Shown one piece after another: positions 31,893-38,408 of a stretch of 64,000 nt of DNA. Position 1 is the stretch's first letter. Each line of letters opens with the position of its first letter. Both the position numbers and the translations under genes were made by a program. Source of the stretch: CAZSIA01 sp045126355 (GTDB taxonomy: Bacteria; Bacillota_I; Bacilli_A; Acholeplasmatales; Anaeroplasmataceae); the NCBI GenBank assembly GCA_045126355.1, contig JBGVOE010000126.1:112061-176060 (forward strand). Reading direction: 5' to 3'. Under the pieces are notes generated by a model. The model did no database searches and was not told where the DNA came from. It saw only the letters and a program-made list of their open reading frames with translations.

Positions 31893-33533
31893 CTACATAA
31901 CAATTTGTTCAACAATGATTGCAAAATCTTCTGTTGAAGAAGTAGCAGGTGTAATTTTGAAAACCAATCTTTTAACCTTTGTTTCTTTTGCGATTTCAAT
32001 CTTATCATAAAATTTCATTGCTTTAACAGTTTTACCACCAAGTTTGAATGAAATTTGTGTATGTTGGTCTCCGAAAATCATAACATTTGAAATTTCAACA
32101 TCTTCCATCATTAATTTAGGGAAAGCTGTTAAATCACAAGGTTTTAAACTTTCGAATGCTTCTAAAATATCAGTTGGTTTCATCCAATCTGGAACTCTAA
32201 TAAATCTTGAATAAGCAACTTCTTCGAAGTCCTTAACATTATTAGATAATTCATTTCTTAAAGCATTACCATATTTTTCAAAATCAACTCCACCACCACA
32301 AGCTTGAGCATGACCACCAAATGAAAAAGTAGGTGTTTTTGCAGATGCTAATAATTTGTTTAGATTTACATCTGGCATTGAACGTCCACTCATTCTATCG
32401 CCATAAAAAATTAAGCTTGGACATTGAGATTTTTCAACAACCTTTTGAGCTACAATACCAATAACTCCACCGATTTCTCTATCAGAAAAATCATTGAAAT
32501 TTTTTGGTACTTGGATAACTTGAACTCTACTATCTTTATCAATTTGATTAACTAAATAATCTTCTAATTCTTTAGAGATAGTTTTTCTTCTTTCATTTAA
32601 AGAAACAAGTTCAGAAGCTTGTTTAGCTAGGCTTACTAAATTATCACCGGTAAATAAGTTAAATCCTCTCATAGCTGAATCTAAACGACCAGAAGCATTA
32701 ATACAAGGTGTTAAATAGAAAGCAATATTATCTTGTTCTAATAAACTACCTTTGTCTAAAGAACTCATTAAAAGTTGAAGTCCTTTATTTAACGCAACGC
32801 CGTTTTTGAAGCGTGGGATACAATAATGTAATAATGCTCTATTTTCATATCTAATAGGCATTACATCAGCTATTGTACCGATTGCAGCAAGTTCATGAAG
32901 TTCTTTAATAAACTTTTCAGATACTTCTGCATTGCTTATTTTTAATAAATTCAAACCTAATGTTAATGCTACATAAGCACCACAAACTTCTTTTTCCTTT
33001 AAAGAATTTTCGTTTGTATGTGGATTCATACACCATTTTAGAGTTTTGTACTCTTCATCATTTGGAATATGATGGTCTGTAACAAACACTTCAATTCCTT
33101 TTGATAATGCGTATTTTACTGCAGGAATAGCATTAATACCATTATCTACTGTGATGATGAAACCTGTATTTATTTCCATACATTTATCTACTAACTTTTC
33201 TTTTAAACCATAACCGTCATTTTTACGGTCAGGTAAAATCACATTGACATGGTCACCTAAAATTGCTGTTAAGCTTTTATATAGAATAGATGAAGATGTA
33301 ATACCATCAACATCATAATCTCCAATAATTGTAATCGTCTTGTTATTATTAATTATAGCTTTCATTGTTTCTAAAATTTCTGGTAATTTTTTCCAAATAT
33401 CGAATGTAACTTTATCTGCCATTAAAGCTTCTAAATTAGTTTCTCTATCCTTTAAAAAAGTTGTTAGAAAAGTCTTGAAATCATATCCTTGATTGTGAGC
33501 TTTTTCGTAATTGTAAATTTTTTCCTTTATCAT
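31893..33533 (-). CDS. recJ: RecJ-type single-strand exonuclease
   Basis: 546 residues. DHH-family motifs are clear: TIIGDYDVDGITSSS (motif I), ITVDNGINAI and VTDHHIPND (motif III), NASGRLDSA, and the DHHA1 end with FGGHAQACGGGV. RecJ degrades single-stranded DNA 5' to 3' with metal ions, in recombination and repair. In bacteria it is recruited by the SSB C-terminal tip, relevant because two other proteins here carry such tips. TATATA-class promoter with 38-nt leader, 10-bp terminator. Confidence 0.93.
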   Translation of the reverse strand: MIKEKIYNYEKAHNQGYDFKTFLTTFLKDRETNLEALMADKVTFDIWKKLPEILETMKAIINNNKTITIIGDYDVDGITSSSILYKSLTAILGDHVNVILPDRKNDGYGLKEKLVDKCMEINTGFIITVDNGINAIPAVKYALSKGIEVFVTDHHIPNDEEYKTLKWCMNPHTNENSLKEKEVCGAYVALTLGLNLLKISNAEVSEKFIKELHELAAIGTIADVMPIRYENRALLHYCIPRFKNGVALNKGLQLLMSSLDKGSLLEQDNIAFYLTPCINASGRLDSAMRGFNLFTGDNLVSLAKQASELVSLNERRKTISKELEDYLVNQIDKDSRVQVIQVPKNFNDFSDREIGGVIGIVAQKVVEKSQCPSLIFYGDRMSGRSMPDVNLNKLLASAKTPTFSFGGHAQACGGGVDFEKYGNALRNELSNNVKDFEEVAYSRFIRVPDWMKPTDILEAFESLKPCDLTAFPKLMMEDVEISNVMIFGDQHTQISFKLGGKTVKAMKFYDKIEIAKETKVKRLVFKITPATSSTEDFAIIVEQIVM

Positions 33534-33570
33534 TTTTATTTCCTCCTAATTTTAAAAAATAATTTACACT

Positions 33571-33585
33571 TAATATATAGTTTTT
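33571..33585 (-). promoter_or_regulatory. Element promoter motif, TATATA class
   Basis: Minus-strand AAAAACTATATATTA; 38-nt leader to recJ. Confidence 0.72.
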
Positions 33586-33607
33586 AAAAATTTTGAATAA
33601 AAAAAAT

Positions 33608-33632
33608 AAAAACCCCTATACCAAGGGTTTTT
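33608..33632 (-). terminator. Hairpin terminator of the structured RNA
   Basis: AAAAACCC/GGGTTTTT with U tract; strong. Confidence 0.72.
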
Positions 33633-33800
33633 ATAATACTTTTCAGTTTCCGGATTCTAAAAAGCCGATTCTTAACTCTGCTGATTCTAACAACAGTTAC
33701 GTTTTACGACGTTTGAGGATGCTTCAAATTGGGAGTTGCACCCAAATAGGCTATAATCCTACATTAGCAATATATGTTAAATCAAGAATCGTTACATCCA
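33608..33800 (-). ncRNA. Structured non-coding RNA of unknown family, about 190 nt
   Basis: A TATAAT-class promoter (33807-33818) and a strong terminator (33608-33632) bracket a sequence without a credible gene. Helices seen by eye in the RNA: P1, 8 perfect pairs, 33784-33791 with 33666-33673; P2, 5 pairs, 33756-33760 with 33716-33720; P3, UUGGG-UGCAACU-CCCAA at 33729-33745; P4, CUGUUG-UUAGAAU-CAGCAG at 33678-33696. The 7-nt P3 loop fits the tRNA T-loop pattern except at position two. The motif AGAAUC recurs in P1, in the P4 loop and after P1. It matches no family I recognise (not tmRNA, RNase P or 6S). Confidence 0.65.
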
Positions 33801-33806
33801 TTTATT

Positions 33807-33818
33807 ATTATAGTTTTA
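33807..33818 (-). promoter_or_regulatory. Element promoter motif, TATAAT class (structured RNA)
   Basis: Minus-strand TAAAACTATAAT; transcription should start near 33800, at the 5' end of the structured RNA. Confidence 0.7.
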
Positions 33819-33831
33819 GAAAAAAATAAAA

Positions 33832-33848
33832 AGGCAAAAAAATTGCCT
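33832..33848 (-). terminator. Hairpin terminator of the cysteine-motif gene
   Basis: AGGCAA/TTGCCT, five-base A loop. Confidence 0.6.
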
Positions 33849-33853
33849 AATTA

Positions 33854-34369
33854 TTAGATTTCTCCACCAAGATTTAGCACTTTTTGTTCTAATTCAGCAA
33901 TTCTGTAATTAGAAACTTCTAAATCAGTATCTTTAGCTTCTAAATCATTTTGCATACATAAAAGTAAAGCGAAATGAGTAGCCAAGTTATACATAGTGCA
34001 TTTATTATTGTTTATACAACCACAATTTTGACATTTATCAAAAATACTTCTAACTTCATCTGGAAGTTTCGAAACATTTGCTGAAGTGTCTCCATAAACA
34101 CATGCGTAAGGTGCTGTATCTACAGGATTAGGAATTGTATTTGCTGATGGAAAAGGAACTGGTTTAAAATCTTCTTCATCTGTAATAGCTTTTAAACAAC
34201 CTTTTGGTATCCAAACACATTCTTTAGTTAAAGTGTGTTTAACATAAACTGCTTTTTCTGTTTCCTTAAGAATATTTTCATCACAAACCACAAAATCTTT
34301 CCATGAATTAGGATTAGAAGTTTTTAAACCCTCCTTGATGAAGAAGCCCTTAATTCTTGATTGCTTCAT
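33854..34369 (-). CDS. Hypothetical cysteine-motif protein, 171 aa
   Basis: 171 residues. About residues 118-130 hold a cysteine cluster (CQNCGCINNNKC) fit to bind zinc or an iron-sulfur cluster. A C-terminal coiled-coil-like segment (VSNYRIAELEQKVLNLG) follows. The N-terminus is basic and has no signal peptide. Single-gene unit with TATATA-class promoter, 39-nt leader and a short terminator. Unrecognised; DNA or RNA binding is possible. Confidence 0.6.
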   Translation of the reverse strand: MKQSRIKGFFIKEGLKTSNPNSWKDFVVCDENILKETEKAVYVKHTLTKECVWIPKGCLKAITDEEDFKPVPFPSANTIPNPVDTAPYACVYGDTSANVSKLPDEVRSIFDKCQNCGCINNNKCTMYNLATHFALLLCMQNDLEAKDTDLEVSNYRIAELEQKVLNLGGEI

Positions 34370-34407
34370 ATGTTTTTCTCCTTATTTATATAAATAATTA
34401 TTCATAT

Positions 34408-34422
34408 TTATATATAGTTTTA
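34408..34422 (-). promoter_or_regulatory. Element promoter motif, TATATA class
   Basis: Minus-strand TAAAACTATATATAA; 39-nt leader to the cysteine-motif protein. Confidence 0.72.
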
Positions 34423-34440
34423 ATTTTTTATAAAATCAAA

Positions 34441-35523
34441 TTATAATACTAAAGTTTCAATATATGTTTTATTTTCTGATTTTCTATACAAAGTTAAAGA
34501 AATCTCTTTACCTTTTTCTAATTTTCTTAAAATAGAATTAACTTCATCTGTAGTATTAATTTCTTGTTCATTAATTTTTAATAAACAATCTCCAATATTT
34601 ATATTATAATCTGGTCTAATAACATTATTAAATTTTGTTACAATTAAATATGTATCAAAATCTCCTTCTGGTAAAAAATCATACCATTCAGAGTTTTTAC
34701 TTATTATTTTATTAATACAAACAAAAGAAAAAGGGAGACTTACAAAGTCATATACTTTATTTTCCTTTTCAATTTTTTTAACAGCATCAATTACAAATTC
34801 CAAATTTAAAGCAATACCTCTACCTTCTAAAATAGAACCACTTGAAGATGTCATTTCTTTTTTATAGACAATTCCAATTAATTCTCCTTTAATATTAAAC
34901 ATTCCACCACCACTATTGCCGTTATTTATAGCTGCATCAGTAATGATTTCGAATTCATTAGTTAAGGATACAACACCTCTTGTTAAAGTATTATAATTTT
35001 CGATTGCAAGTGGTGAGCCAATAATTAACGTTGTTTCACCAATTTGTGGAATCTTATAAGATTCATAATTTAAAAAATCACAAACTAAAACTTTATCTTT
35101 TTGTTTATTATGATTATTTGAAAAAGTAAAAGTCAAAACAGCTATGTCACTGTTTTTAACTCCACCAACGACATAGGCATCTTCATAAATTCCATCATAA
35201 TAAATATTTACATCATTAAAACCTTCTATTACATGATAATTTGTAACAACATAAAATGTATCATTAACTCGTTTATAAATTACACCACTTCCTAGTGCAG
35301 TTTTATTATTTGCTGTAGAATAAATTGCAACACAAGATTTAGATGCAATATTATAAGCAGTTGTAATATCATTTTCTATAACTGAATATTTAGCTTCTTT
35401 ATCTATTTCTGTAACAGTTTTAACATGCGTCAAACTTACCTTTATAAGTAAAACTACTGCAAAAACAAAAAAAGATAAAGATGCTATTGCTATTAAAATT
35501 AAAGGTATATCTTTTTTCTTCAT
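34441..35523 (-). CDS. htrA: HtrA/DegP-like membrane-anchored serine protease with PDZ domain
   Basis: 360 residues. One N-terminal membrane segment (about 7-29) anchors it with the rest outside. The trypsin-like triad is visible as VTNYHVIEG (His), KNSDIAVL (Asp) and INNGNSGGGM (Ser). A C-terminal PDZ-like domain contains NIGDCLLKINEQEI. HtrA proteases degrade or refold misfolded exported proteins. On this element it could handle the many exported and pilus proteins. It follows the 35545 gene in one operon under a TATAAT-class promoter. No clear terminator is seen. Confidence 0.9.
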   Translation of the reverse strand: MKKKDIPLILIAIASLSFFVFAVVLLIKVSLTHVKTVTEIDKEAKYSVIENDITTAYNIASKSCVAIYSTANNKTALGSGVIYKRVNDTFYVVTNYHVIEGFNDVNIYYDGIYEDAYVVGGVKNSDIAVLTFTFSNNHNKQKDKVLVCDFLNYESYKIPQIGETTLIIGSPLAIENYNTLTRGVVSLTNEFEIITDAAINNGNSGGGMFNIKGELIGIVYKKEMTSSSGSILEGRGIALNLEFVIDAVKKIEKENKVYDFVSLPFSFVCINKIISKNSEWYDFLPEGDFDTYLIVTKFNNVIRPDYNINIGDCLLKINEQEINTTDEVNSILRKLEKGKEISLTLYRKSENKTYIETLVL

Positions 35524-35544
35524 ATAAATTCCTCTTTTCGATTT

Positions 35545-36015
35545 TTATAACTTAAATTCTTTTTCCATTTTTTTAGATAACATTCTTATCATTTTTAAAT
35601 ATAAATCATAAGATACTTTATCAAAATCTGTATAATTAATCACATTCGTATTAGAAAAGGTGTATAACCATTCTGCAATTAAGTTTTTTAATTTTATTGA
35701 ATCATAATTAATTTTATCAGTTCCTAACAGTTCTGTTAAAATTTTATCTAAATTAACATATGCACAAGGTTTAGTTTGACCTTTTTTATATACTATTATT
35801 TCAAATCTTTTTGCATCACCTAAATATAATTCGTGATGCGTGAAAGTATCAAAAACATAAATATATTTTTTACTTCCTGAAAAGATTATTTGTCTATTTT
35901 CACTATATAATAAATCCATTTTTGGATAATATGGGTTATTTGGTTCGATAGATGAGTTTATAAAACTGGATTTTAATTTTTTTAAACAATTATTTATTGT
36001 AATTTTTCTAAACAT
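35545..36015 (-). CDS. Hypothetical protein, 156 aa
   Basis: 156 residues from the ATG at 36015; the overlapping GTG nine bases earlier serves better as part of the GAGGTG ribosome site. Soluble, basic, mixed alpha/beta, with IYVFDTFTHHELYLGD and a C-terminal helix. It leads the operon containing the HtrA-like protease, with an unusually short leader (20 nt from the promoter motif). Family not recognised. Confidence 0.55.
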   Translation of the reverse strand: MFRKITINNCLKKLKSSFINSSIEPNNPYYPKMDLLYSENRQIIFSGSKKYIYVFDTFTHHELYLGDAKRFEIIVYKKGQTKPCAYVNLDKILTELLGTDKINYDSIKLKNLIAEWLYTFSNTNVINYTDFDKVSYDLYLKMIRMLSKKMEKEFKL

Positions 36016-36034
36016 TTTTTTCACCTCACTACTA

Positions 36035-36046
36035 ATTATAGTTTTT
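36035..36046 (-). promoter_or_regulatory. Element promoter motif, TATAAT class
   Basis: Minus-strand AAAAACTATAAT; 20 nt before the 35545-36015 gene, first of the HtrA operon. Confidence 0.68.
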
Positions 36047-36120
36047 CAGTTTACTGTTTTTAGGTATTTTAAAAAAATAATATCACTATTTTAAAATTTA
36101 TTATAAAGATAGAAAATAAA

Positions 36121-36144
36121 AAAAGAGGAAATTAATCCTCTTTT
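36121..36144 (-). terminator. Hairpin terminator of the thioredoxin-like gene
   Basis: AAAAGAGGA/TCCTCTTTT, nine pairs. Confidence 0.65.
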
Positions 36145-36650
36145 AATTTTGATGTGAATTTTGTATATAATTCTTTCGCTTCAATATTACCTTTTCCAGT
36201 ATAAAAATGTTTTCCATTGTTATAAAATAAATATCCCGGAATTAAAGCATATTCTTCTTTTTGCTCAGCAGATAAAGTGTTGTAATCTATTAAATAAATT
36301 GAAATTGAAGTATATTTACTTTTGAAATTTTTTAGATTGTTTAAAAATTTTTCACAAGCTAGACAATTTTCTTTTGTAATTACTACAATAAATTTTTCAT
36401 CTTTAATTTCTTCTATTTGTTCATATAATATATACTCAAATTCAATATTATCTGTATTTACAACTAAATCAGATTGTATATCATCTGGTTCAACTTTTGG
36501 TTGTCCACCAGCTTCAACGTCAACAATATCATCATTATTATTATATAAATCACTATTTAATAAAATTATAACAAAACCAACTACTGTCGTTATAAGAAAA
36601 ATCAAAGAAACAATTAATAAAAGCACATCTTTTTTTGTTATTTTTTTCAT
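36132..36650 (-). CDS. Membrane-anchored thioredoxin-like protein with CxxC
   Basis: 172 residues. A single N-terminal membrane segment (about 10-31), an acidic linker, and a thioredoxin-like domain from about residue 85: VVITKENCLACEKFLNN carries the CxxC pair, and IPGYLFYNNGKH includes the cis-proline region (here IPG). It probably acts outside the membrane on disulfides of exported proteins, such as the cysteine-rich repeat protein at 13028. It has a TATATA-class promoter and 9-bp terminator. Redox activity is inferred from the motif. Confidence 0.75.
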   Translation of the reverse strand: MKKITKKDVLLLIVSLIFLITTVVGFVIILLNSDLYNNNDDIVDVEAGGQPKVEPDDIQSDLVVNTDNIEFEYILYEQIEEIKDEKFIVVITKENCLACEKFLNNLKNFKSKYTSISIYLIDYNTLSAEQKEEYALIPGYLFYNNGKHFYTGKGNIEAKELYTKFTSKLKED

Positions 36651-36694
36651 GTTTCATCCTCCTAATCTGTCATATTTTTAAACTTTAGTTTGAT

Positions 36695-36709
36695 TTATAT
36701 ATAGTTTTA
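36695..36709 (-). promoter_or_regulatory. Element promoter motif, TATATA class
   Basis: Minus-strand TAAAACTATATATAA; 45-nt leader to the thioredoxin-like gene. Confidence 0.72.
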
Positions 36710-36714
36710 TTTTT

Positions 36715-37071
36715 TTACATTTTTAAATTATCTTTACCTGAATAAAAAATTGCCTCTACATAGCAAATATCATTTTCTATGCTGAATAAAACATTCACAA
36801 AATCTTTATCAGATTCATAATAATCAGAATAATAATTATCAACATGTCTTGTTGTACCAACATAAAAATCCACTTCTACTGAATTAAGTATATCACAAAT
36901 TAGGGCATCATTAAAAGCACCGGCTTCTTCCATAGTTTCATCCACTCTAAATTCATCTTTAATAAATGGAATAAATACCGCTTCTTTTAGTGGATAAAAA
37001 TTATAAATATATCCTAATTCTTCATCTGTAACTTGTCTCGTTTTTAAATTTCTTTCATAAACCATCTTCAT
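36715..37071 (-). CDS. Hypothetical protein, 118 aa
   Basis: 118 residues, acidic, no export signal, aromatic-rich (DNYYSDYYESDKDFVNVLF). The start has AAAGGATG upstream, though an alternative ATG lies two codons downstream. The TATAAT-class motif is 61 nt from the ATG, one of the longer leaders. No clear terminator. Unrecognised. Confidence 0.55.
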   Translation of the reverse strand: MKMVYERNLKTRQVTDEELGYIYNFYPLKEAVFIPFIKDEFRVDETMEEAGAFNDALICDILNSVEVDFYVGTTRHVDNYYSDYYESDKDFVNVLFSIENDICYVEAIFYSGKDNLKM

Positions 37072-37131
37072 ATTTTTTTACATCCTTTCTATTATATTAT
37101 TTCTGAGTGGTTAAAAAATAAATACATTCCT

Positions 37132-37144
37132 ATTATAGTTTTTT
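37132..37144 (-). promoter_or_regulatory. Element promoter motif, TATAAT class
   Basis: Minus-strand AAAAAACTATAAT; 61 nt before the 36715-37071 gene. Confidence 0.66.
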
Positions 37145-37192
37145 TCATAGTCAAAAATGGGATGTTATTAAAATTTTTTTAAAAAAATAAAA

Positions 37193-37211
37193 AAAGGCTT
37201 AAATAGCCTTT
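37193..37211 (-). terminator. Hairpin terminator of the 88-aa gene
   Basis: AAAGGCT/AGCCTTT, five-base loop. Confidence 0.62.
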
Positions 37212-37465
37212 AATACCATTTCTTTTGTTATGCCATTATAACAAGTGTTTCCGACATATGTGAAATGATTATAAAATTTAACTTTTGCAGGGTCTTTTTT
37301 AAAAGCTTCTAATACGGCTTTTAAATTAGCCTTATTAGCATTTATGTAAGCATAATTGGGTTGATTATCAGTGATGATTACTCCGGGATTTTGATAAAAA
37401 CCATTAACACTTTTTTCTAAATATTTTTTTGCTGCATCCCCATTAGTTTTTGAATATTTCTTCAT
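37199..37465 (-). CDS. Small basic protein, 88 aa
   Basis: 88 residues, rich in Lys, Asn and Tyr, with no signal peptide or membrane segment. Contains GVIITDNQPNYAYINANKAN and ends GITKEMVLKAI. It has the complete TATATA-class cassette (37-nt leader, TAGGAGG, 7-bp terminator) directly downstream of the pilin gene terminator. Unrecognised. Confidence 0.55.
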   Translation of the reverse strand: MKKYSKTNGDAAKKYLEKSVNGFYQNPGVIITDNQPNYAYINANKANLKAVLEAFKKDPAKVKFYNHFTYVGNTCYNGITKEMVLKAI

Positions 37466-37501
37466 AATTCTTTCCTCCTATATAAAATTTTATTAACTAT
37501 T

Positions 37502-37516
37502 TTATATATAGTTTTT
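37502..37516 (-). promoter_or_regulatory. Element promoter motif, TATATA class
   Basis: Minus-strand AAAAACTATATATAA; 37-nt leader to the 88-aa gene. Confidence 0.72.
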
Positions 37517-37530
37517 AAAGAAAATTAAAA

Positions 37531-37563
37531 AGAACTATAATGGCAAAATACCAATATAGTTCT
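37531..37563 (-). terminator. Strong hairpin terminator of the flp pilin gene
   Basis: Thirteen-position stem (AGAACTATAATGG with CCAATATAGTTCT, one mismatch), seven-base loop, U-rich tract to the left. It lies 35 nt after the pilin stop. The stem itself contains AACTATAAT, resembling the promoter core. Confidence 0.75.
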
Positions 37564-37597
37564 TAATTTGCAAGCTATTTTAAATTGTTTTAAATTA

Positions 37598-37762
37598 TTA
37601 CGCAGTGATGTCTTCAGCAGTAGAAGCATGTTCTTTAACTTGTGCATTGATGTAAGTTACAGCTACTGCAAGTAACGCAACAGAAATTACGATACCGAAA
37701 ATAATTTCTACTAATTCTGCACCTTTCTTAGCTTTTGCAAATGTTCTTAATTTTTTTAACAT
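37598..37762 (-). CDS. flp: Flp-family major pilin of the Tad pilus
   Basis: 54 residues from the ATG at 37762 to the TAA at 37598. The class III leader is short and basic (MLKKLRTFAKAKKG), followed by the processing and packing region AELVEIIFGIVISVAL, with the conserved Glu five residues after the expected cut at KKG/AELVE and a hydrophobic helix. This is the standard Flp build. Cleavage is expected from the CpaA/TadV peptidase at 41653. It lies three bases after the NDK-like gene and ends in a 13-bp terminator hairpin, as expected for a highly expressed pilin. Confidence 0.93.
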   Translation of the reverse strand: MLKKLRTFAKAKKGAELVEIIFGIVISVALLAVAVTYINAQVKEHASTAEDITA

Positions 37763-37764
37763 GT

Positions 37765-38247
37765 TTAAATTCTCCTTATATTCTCTAAAATTTTTATTTC
37801 TCTTTGTGAATCAATAGTAGATTCAACATTTTCTATCATTTTGATGTTTGTTGCATGAATAATATTTTTCATAACGTCATTTTTAATAGCAAAGCATTTT
37901 TTTAAAATATCTCTTAATTCTTCTGCTAATCTTCTAACCTTTTTGATAGCACCTTCGCCTTCAAAAATGAAACCAACTATTTCATCAGATGACATATAAT
38001 CAACAAGTTCTTGGTAAAAATCTTTGTCCTTTTTATCACAATAAAATTCCATAGCTTGCTCTTTGGACATTGTGCCTTTAATAATAGAACGCAGATTGAT
38101 ACCAGCTTCTTGTAAGATATAATTTGTTATCATTGTTTCAATGTTTAGAAACTTTGTGAAACCGGGTTTAATCATTACAACTGTTTGTTCCACTTGATTT
38201 TTGGTATTTGATAACTGACTGCCAATTTTGGAATTATGATAAGTCAT
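37765..38247 (-). CDS. Divergent nucleoside diphosphate kinase-like protein
   Basis: 160 residues. The NDK layout can be followed: VVMIKPGF (phosphate-binding Lys-Pro), TNYILQEAGINLRSII, KEQAMEFY, FYQELVDYMSSDEIVGFIFE and EGAIKKVRRL. Then NIIHATN is the active-site His region (NVVHGSDS in typical NDK) and TIDSQREI is the family end. NDK balances NTP and dNTP pools. The loop before the His is altered and the usual GTIR segment is poorly kept, so activity is uncertain. It is cotranscribed with the Flp pilin behind two promoter motifs. Confidence 0.65.
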   Translation of the reverse strand: MTYHNSKIGSQLSNTKNQVEQTVVMIKPGFTKFLNIETMITNYILQEAGINLRSIIKGTMSKEQAMEFYCDKKDKDFYQELVDYMSSDEIVGFIFEGEGAIKKVRRLAEELRDILKKCFAIKNDVMKNIIHATNIKMIENVESTIDSQREIKILENIRRI

Positions 38248-38279
38248 ATTTTAAAACTCCTTATTTTTAATTCCTATTT

Positions 38280-38292
38280 ATTATAGTTTTAG
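38280..38292 (-). promoter_or_regulatory. Element promoter motif, TATAAT class, proximal copy for NDK-flp
   Basis: Minus-strand TAAAACTATAAT; 33 nt before the NDK-like gene. Confidence 0.7.
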
Positions 38293-38395
38293 AAAATATT
38301 TTTTTAACAAAATTTTTATTTACTATTTTTTATTATTAATTAAATTATATTTAATTAAATTTAATATTTTCTAACACTATTTTCAAACTGTATAT

Positions 38396-38408
38396 ATTAT
38401 AGTTTTAG
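38396..38408 (-). promoter_or_regulatory. Element promoter motif, TATAAT class, distal copy for NDK-flp
   Basis: Minus-strand CTAAAACTATAAT. It overlaps the TAA stop (38405-38407) of the upstream gene and lies 116 bp before the proximal copy. Confidence 0.66.

Noticed and set aside
31742..32008. Minus-strand 88-codon ORF between recJ and the sigma gene
   Set aside because: It overlaps the end of recJ in another frame and crosses the recJ terminator; low-complexity Ser/Phe/Leu/Lys translation.
33608..33800. Structured RNA as tmRNA, a tRNA or RNase P RNA
   Set aside because: Only the T-loop-like hairpin fits; no acceptor stem with CCA, tag reading frame or P4-type core is present.
33593..33829. 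Plus-strand 78-codon ORF
   Set aside because: It lies antisense to the structured RNA, runs through that RNA's terminator and promoter, and has no ribosome site.
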